Of a stretch of 64,000 bases of DNA, positions 33,305 through 45,842 are shown piece after piece. Source of the DNA: Bombus terrestris (Eukaryota > Arthropoda > Insecta > Hymenoptera > Apidae); assembly GCF_910591885.1 (NCBI RefSeq), contig NW_025963548.1:2471501-2535500 (forward strand), in the 5' to 3' direction. A program made the translations under genes and the position numbers. The notes beneath the pieces were generated by a model. The model did not search any database, was not told the origin of the DNA, and saw only the letters and a list, made by a program, of their open reading frames with translations. The first letter of the stretch is position 1. Each line of letters begins with the position of its first letter.

Positions 33305-34919
33305 AAAAGGTCGAGCAGGTTGTAAGAAAAAAGGAGAGAAATTTAAGTAACGAATCAGAAGAAAAACTTGAGGACATAGAAAATAATTTGAGAAGGCCAG
33401 GACGGGAAACAAAGAAACCTCAAAGATATGGCCAAACGAGCTCATATTTCATTTATGTGAATGTAGTTAGCGCAGGCAGTCCTCAAACCTATGAAGAAGC
33501 TTTAAGTGGAGATGACAGCAGATCATGGAAAGAAGCAATGGATCGAGAAATGAATAGTTTAGTCAAAAATAAAAACCTGGCAATTAGTAGAGAAACCAAA
33601 AGATAAAAAGGTATTAGATTTGAAATGGGTATATACGAATAAATCCGATAATCGTAAGAAAGCGCGACTAGTTGTTCGGGGCTTCCAACAAAAGGAAATA
33701 CCGGAAGATTTATACTCTCCAGTGGCAAAAATGCAAACGCTGAAGTTATTACTATCTTATTGTTGTCAATATGGTTCGATGATTATGCAAATGAATGTAG
33801 AAACAGCATTCCTAAACAGAACTATAAAATCGGAAGTATTCGTAAATAAACCTATGGGTTACGCCGATAAAAGCGGGAAAGTATGTAAGCTAGGTTTGTA
33901 AGTATGTAAAATAGGTTTTCAAAGAAGTGAGAGTGATTATTGTCTGTATATGAAGTATGAGAGCGATCATGTTATATACTTCATTCTATTCGTGGATGAC
34001 TTATTAATGTGTGGAAAAAACAAAAGAAAAATCGATGAAATTTAAAATAAATTGTAAAACAAATTTGCGATGAGGGACTTAGGTGAAGTAAAGACTTACT
34101 TAGGAATATACATTGAATACGATCATAAGAAGTGTGAGATGAAATTAGATAAAAGTAGTTATATAGAGTCATTAGCGAAACGATAGTATATAGAAAATAG
34201 TAAACTATATTTTACACCAAAGGAAAAAAATTCAAATTTAGAACCCGCATAGTCAGCCTCAGACGATATAAGATATAGAAACCTCATGGGATCTTCATAA
34301 TTTATTAGTACTGGAACAAGATTATACAAGTGTAAACTATTTAAGTCGATTTCAAAACAGTTACGACGGGACCCATTATAAATATGCGTTGAGAATTTTG
34401 TAATACTTCTATTTAACCAGAAAATTAAGGTTGACTTATGAAAGAAATTTGAACGCTGAAATCATTTATTGCTTTGTTGACGGTGATTTATCATAAGACT
34501 ACTACAAGACTACTACGGGATTTATCATAAGATTTTTCGGAAACGCAATTTACTGGAAATCGAGAAAGCGAAACAGCGTGACAAAATCATCAACAGCCGT
34601 CGAGTAAGTAGTTTTGTCAGAAGCAGGGAGTGAAATAAAATTTCTAAAGAAATTATTGAAAAATTTCAAAATAATGATCGAGAGACCAATAAAAATTTAC
34701 GAACATAATTCTGGAGCGATTGTGATATCAAAATTTGGAAACTTGACAAAAAATTATGAGTACATTGAAGTACATTTCCATTTTGTAAATGAAAGTTGGG
34801 AAAATAAAGAGATTGACGTTATAAAAGTAAATTCAGAAAACAATGTAGCAGATATCCAAACGAAGGATCTAGGGAGAAATAATTTTGAAAATTTTAGATT
34901 ACTTTTAAAAATAGTTTAA
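33305..34919 (+). pseudogene. Copia-B reverse transcriptase and RNase H remains
   Basis: Continuation of Copia-B pol after Copia-C. Seen in order: linker (RRPGRETKKPQRYG), the start of the reverse transcriptase (SWKEAMDREMNSL), KWVYTNKSDNRKKARLVVRGFQQ, LYSPVAKMQTLKLLLS, MNVETAFLN, then the catalytic box ILFVDDLLMC near 33990. The connection segment (MRDLGEVKTYLGIYIEYD) follows, and the RNase H end (SEAGSEIKFLKKLL, EYIEVHFHFVNE, NVADIQTKDLG). At least six stops and several shifts. It is close to Copia-A in sequence. Confidence 0.85.
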
Positions 34920-34963
34920 TTTTCACAAAAGGAAATGAATATGCAGCACAATAATTAAGGAGG

Positions 34964-35281
34964 TGTATTGAGATATGTAAAATTTTTGTGCTGGACTAGC
35001 TCGAGTGCGTAGTGGAGATGTTTGTATGTGGATATCAGTGTGTGGAGATATGTGTGTGCGCGGCGACTCAAAAACAGACGAATGTAAACAGTTCGGTCGG
35101 TTAACAGTCTACATAAGGTCGGGTATGGAAGAAAGTGCTGAGACGCGTGCAGCTGTCTAACGATATATATTCTAAAAATCGTTTATAAAATAAATATGTG
35201 TCTACGTTAATAGTAAAGGCCAGTGTAAATTTTATGTTTCCATAACAATATTTCGGCCATCAAGATCCACAATTCTCATCA
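34964..35281 (+). repeat. Copia-B 3' LTR
   Basis: Starts TGTATTGAGATATG right after AAGGAGG, carries AATAAATATGTGTC as a likely polyadenylation signal, and ends near ATTCTCATCA. The right flank equals the flank of the solo LTR at 17087. Confidence 0.85.
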
Positions 35282-35450
35282 ATAACACTGTTGGTCGCAG
35301 AGTTATACCACCGCAACGACCCTACTATCTTAACGGAAATCAGGGAATCGATCAATACGCGGTGTCGTTTCCTAGAATCGTAAGGGGAATTTGCGACTCC
35401 CGTTGACTCGCTTCCACGCGATCAAATCTCTCCACGGTTGGACAAATTGA
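35282..35450 (-). repeat. Module T, inverted copy in U5
   Basis: Reverse complement of 16930-17086: GTTATACCACCGCAACGACC...GATCAATACGCGGTGTCG. It lies between the Copia-B 3' LTR and satellite. Confidence 0.75.
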
Positions 35451-35981
35451 CATCAACTCTGGCCAATGTAAAATCCAGGCGTAAACCCTCCATTTTTGCA
35501 TTTTCAGACTTAAATATTCAAACCAACCTATCTCCGTTGCTAATGCAGATATGCAGACAATACGATGTGCATTGTTCTCCACATTTCCTGCCAAATACAG
35601 TTCACATCTGCTAGTTAGAGCTACGTCAAGTCTGAACCCTGCAAATCCAGTGTAATTGCAGATTTGCATATTCATGCCTGAACATTCAGATCAACGTATC
35701 GCTGTTTCTTTTGATATGTCGATATGTCGACAAATGGATGCGCGATATACTCCATATTTGCTGATAAATACAGTGCAGATCATACGAATTACGCTATATC
35801 GATTCAAATCCAGCTAATTGCAGTTTTTAATATACATTATTTAATATTCAAAACCACGCATCTCCGTTACTGTTGGAAATGTGTCGTCAATACGATATGC
35901 CTGGTACTCCACATTTCTTGCCAAATACATCGCTTACCAGCCAGTTTGCGCTATATCTGCACTGGTCCCAGACAGATCAAG
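35451..35981 (+). repeat. 168-bp satellite, plus orientation (U5)
   Basis: About three monomers, inverted counterpart of 16380-16920. Confidence 0.85.
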
Positions 35982-36394
35982 CATAAATATAAGTCAGAAA
36001 TGAAATATCACGGGAACCTTCCCTTTGGAATTTTGGGAAAATCCCGTAACATTGTAATCTAGATTCTACCATAGCTCTAATTAAACAATTGTAGTCATCC
36101 AGTCCGATTGTAATTGTTCGAAACTTGTGATACTGAACTTGGCCTCGAGGCGACAACCAGTCACCGAACGTAGCCGCGGTCAAGGGATGAACGTTTTCTC
36201 TAATAAAGGCATGGAGTAATTCTATAGCTTTCCTTAAATGAAATAATCGTAGCGGCACGTGACAGTAAACATTCCAACGGTTTCTGTCCCGTGTCTCGCC
36301 GCACGCAGACTCTATCCTTCGGATGAGATGATTGCCAGATGTCAACGCATCTCCACAGTATATGTTTAGCTAGCCTGAGGATTCATTATACACC
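35982..36394 (+). repeat. Module R, truncated (U5)
   Basis: Only the outer 413 bases of R remain; the inner part of about 550 bases is missing and a Gypsy LTR begins directly at 36395. Confidence 0.65.
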
Positions 36395-36892
36395 TATAGC
36401 GGCACTCGTCGGTAAAATTCATAACGGTTTCGGTCGAGTGAACCCGCTACACAACAAATCGAGTTTACCGTAAGATGAGTTTATTATAGACCCGACAACC
36501 TTAGGCGGTTACCGAAGGTTAATCAAATTCCGTCGTTTTTGTCGTGTTCATATGCCCTCTAGTCAACTACCCGAAATGTCAACATTTGTAATCAAGGTCG
36601 AGAGTTCAGCGTCCGTTGTGATTTTTCGAGAACACCTTGGAAATTTAAATCCCAACGCCTTTTGTCAACTCCGACGCATATAAATATAGCGAACAGGCTA
36701 GCGAGGCATTCTTTGTTATCGAATGATAAGAGCAGTAGCAGTTAAGTCGATACTTCTTTGCGCCGATCTATTCGTAATCACGAATCAAGACAACAAGTGT
36801 ATTATACGTCTAGTGTACACGTAGGGTATATTTTAATAAACTACACAGTTAAATATACTCTTGTGTTTTTAAGCCTAAATCGCTACCATACA
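36395..36892 (+). mobile_element. Solo LTR of Gypsy G2 (498 bp)
   Basis: Same length and sequence type as the G2 3' LTR at 12422-12919, from TATAGCGGCACTCG (first G mutated) to CGCTACCATACA. It has no internal element and no clear flanking duplication. It sits at the paralogous place of the G2 remnant in U3. Confidence 0.85.
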
Positions 36893-37096
36893 CCTCAAAT
36901 CAAATTCCCACTAGTGAATATCTGCTCTATTGCATAGCAGCAACGTCTAATCCAAATGAAGATTCGTTTCACGCATCTAACACTAATCATAATGTGAACC
37001 AGATCTATATGAAGATACATGCACATGCGATCGATTCTGACTGTCCAGGACTCTCACCGGAGCCGGAACTCGCAGTGCACCGTGACGAACGGCACA

Positions 37097-37128
37097 TATT
37101 TAAGAATTCATTCTCAGCCAGACCGTCA
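37097..37128 (+). promoter_or_regulatory. Core promoter of F-box copy 5 (weakened TATA)
   Basis: TATTTAAG at 37097-37104 replaces TATATAAG; TCAGT +1 A is at 37128 and ATG at 37157. The spacing is conserved although the TATA element has changed. Confidence 0.65.
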
Positions 37129-37156
37129 GTCGTGCTCGCGCCACAATAGAAGCAAC

Positions 37157-37589
37157 ATGGAGTTTCTTTAGATCTCTGCTACGCGTCGTTGGCTTGTTCG
37201 TGCCAAGTAAGGTAGATATCATTTCCGAACTACCACTGGAGGTTTTGCACTTGATACTTCGAAAATTGGATCCCTCGTCCCTGCAGAGCGCCGCGCTTGT
37301 ATCGCGCAAATCGTTCAACGTATGTAGATCCGACAAGTGTCCACGGCGGAAAGCGAGACGTCACATGAGGCATACGAGAAAGCGGGTCAAGATGCAATTT
37401 CTCGGATCTGCAGCCGCTAAAGCTACCAACCAAGAATCAAGAAGTAGAGGACGTGGTGAGGGCAGCCTAAGGCACGAAATAAGCTTATCCGCTGCTCGTA
37501 CGGCGGTCGTCGTTGGAAGGTTACGCCGTCCTCCGAAAATTTCGATGCGAGATCGCCCCATCGATGTTGGATCAATAAAATGTATTTGA
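37157..37589 (+). pseudogene. F-box protein, copy 5, frameshifted at codon 4-5
   Basis: The same extra base as copies 3 and 6 makes a stop at codon 5 after MEFL. The downstream frame (37194-37589) is open for 131 codons with the full F-box, but the conserved Trp after VSRK is Ser, as in copy 1. The Arg-rich region and C-terminal end are preserved. Upstream DNA is the LTR-containing type shared with copy 3. Confidence 0.75.
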
Positions 37590-37759
37590 CTCTAACTCGT
37601 GTAAGTACCTTAATTTGACTGCTTGCTCTTGCGAGAACTTGAAACGGTCTGGTCCGGATTTAGAACTGTAGAGTGAAGCTTGAAATAAAATGGTTTTACT
37701 GAAACGGCAATGTGTTTCAGTCACGATAATACTATCTGTATCGTAATAGGCCCATTATT

Positions 37760-38790
37760 AAATATTAAATAAAACGTATCATCGCTGCAATTGCAGATTT
37801 GTCATCGATTAGGTGCGAGATATACTCCTCATTGGCTGCTAAATACAGCGCACTTCAGCTGGCTCGAGCTACTATATCATCTCTGGTCCTTGACATATCA
37901 AGCGTAATTGTAGTTTTGCATATTCAGGTTAAAATATTCAAATGAATGTATCTCCGTTTCTATAGCGCAAATGGCTACAATGCGATGCCCGTTATATTTC
38001 ATATCCCATGTCATAACCAGCGCACATCAGCAAGTTTGCGGTCAACTTTGGTCGCTGTCAAACACAGCGTAATTGCTGCTGCGCATATTCAGGCTTACAT
38101 ATTCACAAAAACGTATCTCCGCTTCTATTGCATATATTTCGACTATAAATAGCGCGTTACACGTCATATTTGCACTCAGATACACCGCACATTAGCTGGT
38201 TACAGCTATGTCAGATCTGGTCCTTGAAACATCCATCGCAATTGTAGTATTGCGTTTGCAGTCGTAAATATTCAAATCATGGTATGTCTGTTTCTACGGA
38301 ACATTTTCGGAAAATTCGATGCGCGTTATATGTCACAGTTGCTGTCATGTGCACTGCATGTCTGCTGGTTTGCGCTATGTCAACTCTGGTCCCTGTCAAA
38401 TCCAGCGTAATTGTTGTTTTGCATATTCAGGTTAAAATATTCAAATGAATGTATCTCCGTTTTTATTGCACACATGGCTACAATTCAATGTCCGTTACAT
38501 TTCACATCTGATGTCATATGCACCACACATCAGCAGGTTTGTACTATGTCAACTCCGGGCTCTGACAAATCCAGCGAAATTACTGTTTTGCATATTCATG
38601 CTTAACTATTCAAATCACCGTACAGCCGTTTGCATTGCAAATATGCCGACAGCACGAAGCGCGTTATACTCCATATTCGCTGCCAAATACAGTGCATATT
38701 ATCTGGTTCGAGTTATGTAACGTGTGGACGCAGCCAGCCTCAGCGCATTTGCAGTTTTGCATATTCAGGCTTAAATATTCAAGTCAACAT
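37760..38790 (+). repeat. 168-bp satellite array, plus orientation
   Basis: About six monomers following F-box copy 5; the inverted counterpart is 666-1740. Confidence 0.85.
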
Positions 38791-39065
38791 ATTGTAGTAT
38801 CGTGAGGAAAAAGCCTCATTAGAAGTCGATCAAAACAGTGTCGAATGTCCTTCGGTTGTTACTTTACATCGGGGAGAAAGCCTATGTGACTAAAGTCACC
38901 TTGTACTTGCTGAGCGTTAACAGAATGGGGTTAGAGAGTTGGAAAAACTAACGCTAATGGTAGGGGACGATTTAACTTTAAAGATTGGCTGATCGAGAAG
39001 CGTTGAGCGGTTGATCGAGAAATAAGAGTGAGTCGAGAGGTCAGAGATAATCGAGGAGACGAAGA
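38791..39065 (+). other. Non-satellite spacer duplicated at 411-665
   Basis: Plus-strand counterpart of 411-665, in the same context between satellite and minisatellite. No gene seen. Confidence 0.65.
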
Positions 39066-39290
39066 GTAGAGTTGTTAGCGCTGTCGAGTTGCGAGAGTTG
39101 TTAGCGTTGTTGAGAGTGGAGTTGTTAGCGTTGTCGAGTTGTGAGAAGTGTCAGCGTTGCTGAGAGTAGAGTTGTTAGCGCTGTCGAGTTGCGAGAGTTG
39201 TTAGCGTTGTTGAGAGTGGAGTTGTTAGCGTTGTCGAGTTGTGAGAAGTGTCAGCGTTGCTGAGAGTAGAGTTGTTAGCGCTTTCCATTT
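39066..39290 (+). repeat. 50-bp minisatellite, about 4.5 copies
   Basis: Alternating 50-base units built on GAGTTGTTAGCGCTGTCGAG and GAGTTGTTAGCGTTGTCGAG give a 100-bp higher-order period: the same subtype starts at 39069 and 39169. Confidence 0.88.
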
Positions 39291-42200
39291 TCAGGATTAA
39301 ATATTCAAATCAAGCTATTTCCGATTCCGTTGCAGATATGTCCACAATTCGAGTTAGCGTCGTACTGCCAAATGTATTACTCATCAGCCGGTTTGCGCTA
39401 TGTCGATTCTGACCATTGTTAAATCCAGCGCAATTGCATTTGTGGATACTCATGCACGAATAATCAAATCAACGTATCTCCGTTATTGTGGCAAATATGT
39501 CGAGAATTCGATGTGACTTGTACCCCACATTTCTTGCCAAATGCAGCGTACACCAGCCTGTTTCCGTTATGTCCTCTCTGGTTTCAGTCAAAGCCGGCAT
39601 GATTGTAGTTTCGCATATTCATGCCTAAATGTTCAAATAAACCTATACAGCGCATATCTGCCAGCTTGCGCAATGCCAATTCTGGACCGTGCCAAATCCA
39701 GCGTATTTGCAGTTTTGCATACTCAGTCTAAAATATTGAAATCCACGTATCTCCGCCTCAAGAGCTCAAATGACGACCATTCGATGCGCATAATACTGCA
39801 CATATGCTGCCAAATCAGCCGGTTTGTGCCACGTCAACTCTGGAACCGATCAAATTCTGTGTAATTGCAAATTTGCATATTCAGGCTTAAATATTCAAAT
39901 GAAGGTATCTTCGTTCCTATTACAGATATGTCGACAATACTATGCAAGTTGTATTCCACATTTACTACCAAATACAGCGCGCATCATCCGGGATGCGACT
40001 TTTCAACTGTGAACGCTGTAAAAGCCAATGTAATTGCGGATTTGCATGTTAAGGCTGAATTACTCGTTAGAACGTAGCCGCATTGGTATTGGATATATGT
40101 CGAAAATGCTATGCGCGGTAGCTCCACGTTTGCTGCCAAATAGAGCGCACATCAGTGGGCTGGCGCTAAGTTAACTCTGGACCGTGTGAAATCCAGCGAA
40201 ATTGCAGTTTTGCATATTCAGGCTTAAATATTCAAATCTACGTATCTCTGCTTCTGATGCAGATATGACGATGAATTTATGTGTGTTATACTCCACATTG
40301 GCTCCCAAATTTAGCACACATCGGAGGGTTTGTGCTATGTCATCTGTGTATCCTGTGAAATCCAATGTAACTGCAGTTTTGCTTACATAGGCTGAATCCT
40401 CCATTAGAAAACATTGCGCTGTTATTAGCTGTATACATATTATGTATGTCGGAAATACGATACACGCTACACTCCACATTTGCTGCCAGATACAGTGAAC
40501 ACAATCCGGTTTGAGCTATGCAAAATCTAGACCTAGCCAGATCCAGCGTATTTTCAGTTTTGTATATTCAGTATTATGCATTCAAACCAACGTATCTCCG
40601 CATCTGTTGCTGATATGCCGACAATTCGATACGCGTTATACTCCACATTTGCTGCCGAATACAGGGCACATTAACTGGTTTGCGCTGTGTCAACTCTGGA
40701 CCTTGTACATGCAGCGTAATTGCTGTTTTACATATTCGGTCTCAGATATTTGAATCAACTTTTCTCCTCTTTTATAGCACACATGCTGAGAACTCGATGC
40801 ATCTTATACTCCACAATTGCTGCCAAATACAGCCCACATCAGCTGCTTTGAGCTATGTCATCTCTGGTCTCCGATAAATCCAACGTAGTTTCAGCTTTGC
40901 ATAGTCAGGCTGAAATATTCTAATCAACGTATCTCCGCTTCCGTTGCAGATATGCCGACAACGTAAAGCGTGTTATACGCCAAAATTGTTGCCAAATACA
41001 GCACACATCAGCCGCTTTGCGCTATGTCGATTCTGGACCCTGTGAAGTGCAGCGTAATTGTAGTTTTGCATACTCAGGAATAAACGTTCAGATCAATGTG
41101 TCTCCGCCTCTATAGCATATGTGCCGACATCCACTCCATATTTGCTGCCAAATACAGCGCACATTAGTGGGCTGGCGCTATGTCAACTCTGGCCCGTGTC
41201 AAACCCGCGTAATTGCAGTTTTGCAAATTCGTGCATAAATATTCAAATCAACGTATCTACGATTCTGTTACAGATATGCCGACAATTCGACTCAGGTTAT
41301 ACTGCACATTTGCTGCCAATACAGTGCACATCATTCGATTTAAACTATGTCATCTCCGATCACCGACAAATCCAGCGTAATTGCAGTTTTTCATATAAAT
41401 TATTATATATTCAAATCCACGCATCTCCGTTACTATTGGAAATGTGTCGACAATACGATTTGCCTTGTATTCCACATTTCTTGCAAATTAAACCAATATC
41501 ATCCAATTAGCGCTATGTCCACTCTGATCCGGTCAAACCCACCGCAACTGCAGTTTTGCATGATCAAACCTAAATAATCAAATCAACGAATCACCGTTTC
41601 GATTGCAGATATGTGGAAAATTCGATGCGCTTTATACTCCGTAGTTGCTACTAAATACAGCTCACATCATCTGGTTTGCACTATGTCAAAACCGGACCCT
41701 GAGAAATCAAGCGTAAATGCAGTAATGCATGATCAGGTTTCAATATTCAGATCGACGTGACTCAGTTCCTATTGCAGATATGTCGACAAAACGGTGCGCG
41801 TTATATTCCACATAGACTGCCATACACTGGGCGCTCCATCTGGTTTAAGCCATGTTAAATACGGAACGAGTCAAATCCAGCGTATTTGTAGTTTTGCACA
41901 TTCAAACCTAAATATTCAAGTGAATGTATCTCCGTTTTCATAGTAAGTATGTTCACAATAGGATGCATGTTATACTCCACATTTGCTGCCAAATACAGCA
42001 CACATCAGACAGTTTGCACATTGTCAAGACTGGACTCCGTGAAATCCAGCGTGACTGCAGTTTTGGATATTAATGCTTACATATTCGAATCAAGGTATCT
42101 CCGCTTGTTTTGCAGAAACGTTGGCCATACGATGCGCCTTATATTCCACATCTGATGCCAAATCAGCCGGTTTGTGCTATGCCAACTCTGGACCCTGTAA

Positions 42201-42404
42201 AATCTAGCATAATTGCAGTTTTTGCTATTAATGCTTAAATATTGCTTTCAAAGTCTCTCCGCTTGTTTTGCACATATGTCGACAATTCGATACGCCTTAT
42301 ACTTTACATTTGCTACAGTTACATTACCCATCAGCTTGTTTGAGCTATGTCAACTCTGGTGTCTGCCAAAACCTGCCAAAATGCAATTTTGCATGTTCAG
42401 GAAT
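39291..42404 (+). repeat. Longest uninterrupted 168-bp satellite array
   Basis: About 18 diverged monomers. Successive GTATCTCCG-type landmarks near 41256, 41424, 41591, 41760 and 41929 give spacings of 167-169. The array ends at the Copia-A insertion (GGAAT at 42400-42404) and resumes at 54482. Open frames here come from a period divisible by three. Confidence 0.92.
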
Positions 42405-42649
42405 TGAAAAGATATAGAATGGATTCGGAAATACAAATAATTCCCTTTATTTAGCACACAACTGTTATACATATATCTTATACTCTTAAGACCTCAAAAT
42501 CCTACTCGCACGCACGCTTGTTTTCAACCGACTCTTCCAGATACTTCTAACGCCTGACTCTTGTCTTTTGTCCCAACTAAGGCCTGGACGTCCTCTGACG
42601 CTTACACGCACATTTACGTGTACAGTTTAAATGTATCATGTTCCTAACA
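42405..42649 (-). repeat. Copia-A 3' LTR
   Basis: TGAAAAGATATAG...GTTCCTAACA on the plus strand, 245 bases. The purine stretch GTAAGGAGGCG precedes it on the minus strand. Confidence 0.92.
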
Positions 42650-43645
42650 CGCCTCCTTACATTTATACTGTACACTTAATCGTATTTACATGCTTTGACG
42701 AATTACGTAACAGAAACTTTAACACTTATTGCTTTATCTACATTTCTCTTAGTTTACATTCATGCATGACCTAAACCTTTCGAATTTCTCTCTCTGTACA
42801 CTGTGCCTTCGTAATAATATCCGCAGTATTTTCGTCTGTACTTACCTTAAGTATGTTTATCTTGTTCTCCTTTAAGCACTCGTGAACATAGTGGTAATGA
42901 ACTTCAATGTGTTTAGAATTTTTTGTAAAATTTCCGTGCTTTGCTATACTCATCACTCCAGAGTTATCCTCATCAATTTTTACAGGGTTATCGTCTAGAT
43001 TTACATTGAAGATTTTCATAATTTCCATAATGGACATTAATTCACTCACCGCTTCCGATAGAGCTACATACTCTGCATACGTCGAGGCTTTTGTCACACA
43101 CCTTTGTTTTTTAGACTTCCAACCAATTACATTTCCACACAATCTAATTACATGTTCAGAAGTCGATTTCTTTTCTAAATGATCTCCTGCCTAATCAGCG
43201 TCCACATAACAATCTATCGTTTCACATTTTTCATTCCTTTTATAATCTAATCTTAAGTCTCTAGTCCGGTACAAATATTTCAATATTCGCAAAGCAAATT
43301 TAAAATGTGTCTCATTACAACAATCTTGAAATCTACTCAAATAATTCACACTATAACTTATATCGGGTCTGGTATTTACACTAACATACAACAATGCGCC
43401 AATTAAATTTTTGTATCCAATATCCTCTCTATTTATCTCAGCTTTTTCAATTTTTAAGTTGGTCTCCATAGGTGTACTGTACAATTTGCTATTTTGTAAC
43501 TTACATTTGTTTGCTAGTGATTCAATGTATTTCTTTGGGCTTAATCTTATTTCATTTTTGAAATAATCATAGTCTATATTTATTCCAAGATATTCTTTGA
43601 CTTCACCTAAATCTTTCATTTCAAATCTATTAGTTAATAACTTCT
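42650..43645 (-). pseudogene. Copia-A RNase H and end of reverse transcriptase
   Basis: Frames 43191-43619 and 42771-43142 are in one phase, split by a stop at the conserved Trp of the DAD-W-AGD motif (reads CYVDAD then stop then AGDH). Seen before it: MKDLGEVKEYLGINIDYD and RPDISYSVNYLSRF; after it: SKKQRCVTKASTYAEYVALSEA, HIEVHYHYVHE and ENTADIITKA, the usual copia RNase H end. A short 3' non-coding stretch leads to the LTR. Confidence 0.85.
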
Positions 43646-44611
43646 TTACCCTTTGTATCTTCCTTTTATTTTTAGCAAATTAGCAAATTTACAAATTAGC
43701 AAATCGTCTACATACATTAGCAAATAAACAACATTTTCTCCCTCTCCATGTATATATAGGCACAACTCTATGTTATTCTTCTTAAAACCTAATCTCGTCA
43801 CATACTTATCAAGACACTCATACCACTCCCTTCGACTTTCTTTTAATCCATAAAGCGCTTTCGATAGTTTACAAACTCTATTCGTTCCGTCCGCATATCC
43901 CTTTGGTTGATTTACATATACCTCCGAGGTGACTTCACCATTTAAAAAGGCAGTTTCTACATCCATTTGCTCAATAATTAATCCATTTTGACAACAATAT
44001 GATAGCAATATCTTAAAGGTCTCATTACTCGCTACTGGGGAGTATATGTCATCGGCTACGTTTCTTTGTTGGAATCCTCTTACCACTAATCTAGCCTTAT
44101 ACCTGTCATCTGATTTTCTCGTGTAAACCCATTTTACATCTAATACGTCTTTGCCTTTTACCCTTTCTACCAATTTCCAAGTTTTATTCTTATAAAGACA
44201 TTCTATTTCCTTATTCATAGCTTGTTTCCAATCTTCACTATCTTCACAACAAATCGCCTCCTCAAATGTACAAGGGATATCTACACTACAATAATTTGCA
44301 TGGATTTCACTAATGTTTTCTTTTTCTGGATATCTTACTGGAGTTCTCTTATTACGTGTAGATCTTCCAGGGATGTTTAAGCTTTCAAGACTGTTATCAT
44401 TTTCATCTTCCCTACTTTCTAACTCTTCCTTATTCATGTTTACCAATAAATCATTATCCTCAATGTCATCGTTATCTTTATCGAATGAATTTTCCGCAAC
44501 GCCGATACATTTTGTGTCTGTTCCTATGACCTCTACATGTCTCGCTATTGTTATTTTTCTACCTAATAAGACTCTGTAACCTACTTCACTATATCCTAAC
44601 AAAATTCCCAT
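43646..44611 (-). pseudogene. Copia-A reverse transcriptase core
   Basis: 321 codons: the end of integrase (GYSEVGYRVLLGRKI), an acidic linker, then the reverse transcriptase with SEDWKQAMNKEIECL, DVKWVYTRKSDDRYKARLVVRGFQQ in part, MDVETAFLNGEV, YVNQPKGYADG, KALYGLKESRREWY, and the catalytic MYVDDLLIC near 43700. A local duplication of AGCAAATTAGCAAAT near 43675 breaks the frame just after the catalytic box. Confidence 0.85.
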
Positions 44612-45842
44612 ATCTGCCTTCTTATCCCATTTAGAAACTCTCTTTTGTTCTTACAAAAACTTTACTTCCATATAGATGTAGATTTTCAACACTTGGTTTT
44701 CTCCCGAAGAATACTTCAAAAGGTGTCTTTCTCTCTATAGTATTTGCCAGTATTCGATTCTTCAAGTATACCGCTGTCCAATCTATTTCCAGCCAGTACC
44801 TTTTATGTACTTTCGCTTCCGCTAACAAGCAATGTGCCATGTCCATCACTGTTCTATTATACCTTTCCGTTGTCCCGTTTAATTCATGTACGTAGGTTGT
44901 GCAGTTATTTATTCTGATACCTTTATCCCTAGCAAATTTATAAATTCGATTATTCAAGTTTTCTTTTCCATTATCACATCTCAATATTTTAAACCTCTTG
45001 CCCGTTAAATTCTCGGCTTCATTTACAAACTGTACGAAACAATCAAAGACCTCACCCTTTGATTTTATACAATAAATTCTAGCCATTTTGCTATAATCAT
45101 CGATAAATTAGATGAAATATTTCTCTTAATTGAATCCGGTACTCTTAAAGGGGCCGCACACGTCCGTATGTATAATTTCCATTATCTCCCTAGCCTTGGT
45201 TCGATTATTTTTGAATGGTAAATTGTGCATTTTACTTTCTATACACACCCTATATTTCAAAAATTCCTTCTCAAATTCTTTAGGTATACCAGTAACTAGC
45301 TGCTCTTTAACCAAAATATTTAAATATTTAAAATTTACGTGTCCTAACATCCTATGCCATCTTTCCTTTTTACTCATACCACTACGTTCAGCGCTGTTTG
45401 CTAAGTGCTCCTTCCCTTTCAATATACTTTTCATTCTATATGTTCCCTTTTCTTTAACCGCTACCGCTGTAAGCTTATTGTCCTCATCTATTACTTTTGC
45501 AATATTTCCTTTTGAAATAACCGTGTTTTTATTATCTGTTAACTTGCCTAAACTAATCAAGTTTGCGGACATTTCTTTCGCGTAAAAAACATTATTCATA
45601 TTTATTTCATTTTGCTTCCCAAATGCTTCAAAATAACTTATAACATTCCCTACTTTTGTTGCCTTTATCGATCTGTTATCGCCTAAATATATATTTACCG
45701 GTTCTTTAAGGTCAATAGATTTATCGAAATAATTTACGTTATTAATTATGTGATCTATGCAACCGCTATCTAATAGCCACATTACTTCATTATTACTTAT
45801 CTCGTTCGCCTCGCCGCTGTATGCTGCGTGCGCCGTTGCTAT
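44612..45842 (-). pseudogene. Copia-A protease and integrase
   Basis: Frames 45126-45848 and 44631-45086 are in one phase. Protease motif LLDSGCIDHIINN, gag_pre-integrase HRMLGHVNFKYLN, integrase Asp in HTDVCGPF, two in-frame stops between 45105 and 45128, then DDYSKMARIY, Asp in RCDNGKEN and Glu in HELNGTTERYNR. A shift near 44640 separates it from the reverse transcriptase part. The Gypsy insertion joins at 45842. Confidence 0.85.

Larger units (their letters stand above)
26824..35281 (+). mobile_element. Copia-B element with nested Copia-C
   Basis: Two related LTRs in direct orientation (26824-27100 and 34964-35281) flank gag-pol remains on the plus strand. The 5' LTR lacks its first 40 or so bases against satellite. 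A degenerate tRNA-iMet type primer site (TAGTAGCAAAA, 27101-27111) follows it, and AAGGAGG (34957-34963) abuts the 3' LTR as polypurine tract. The pol region is interrupted by Copia-C at 29657-33304. Many stops; dead. Confidence 0.85.
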
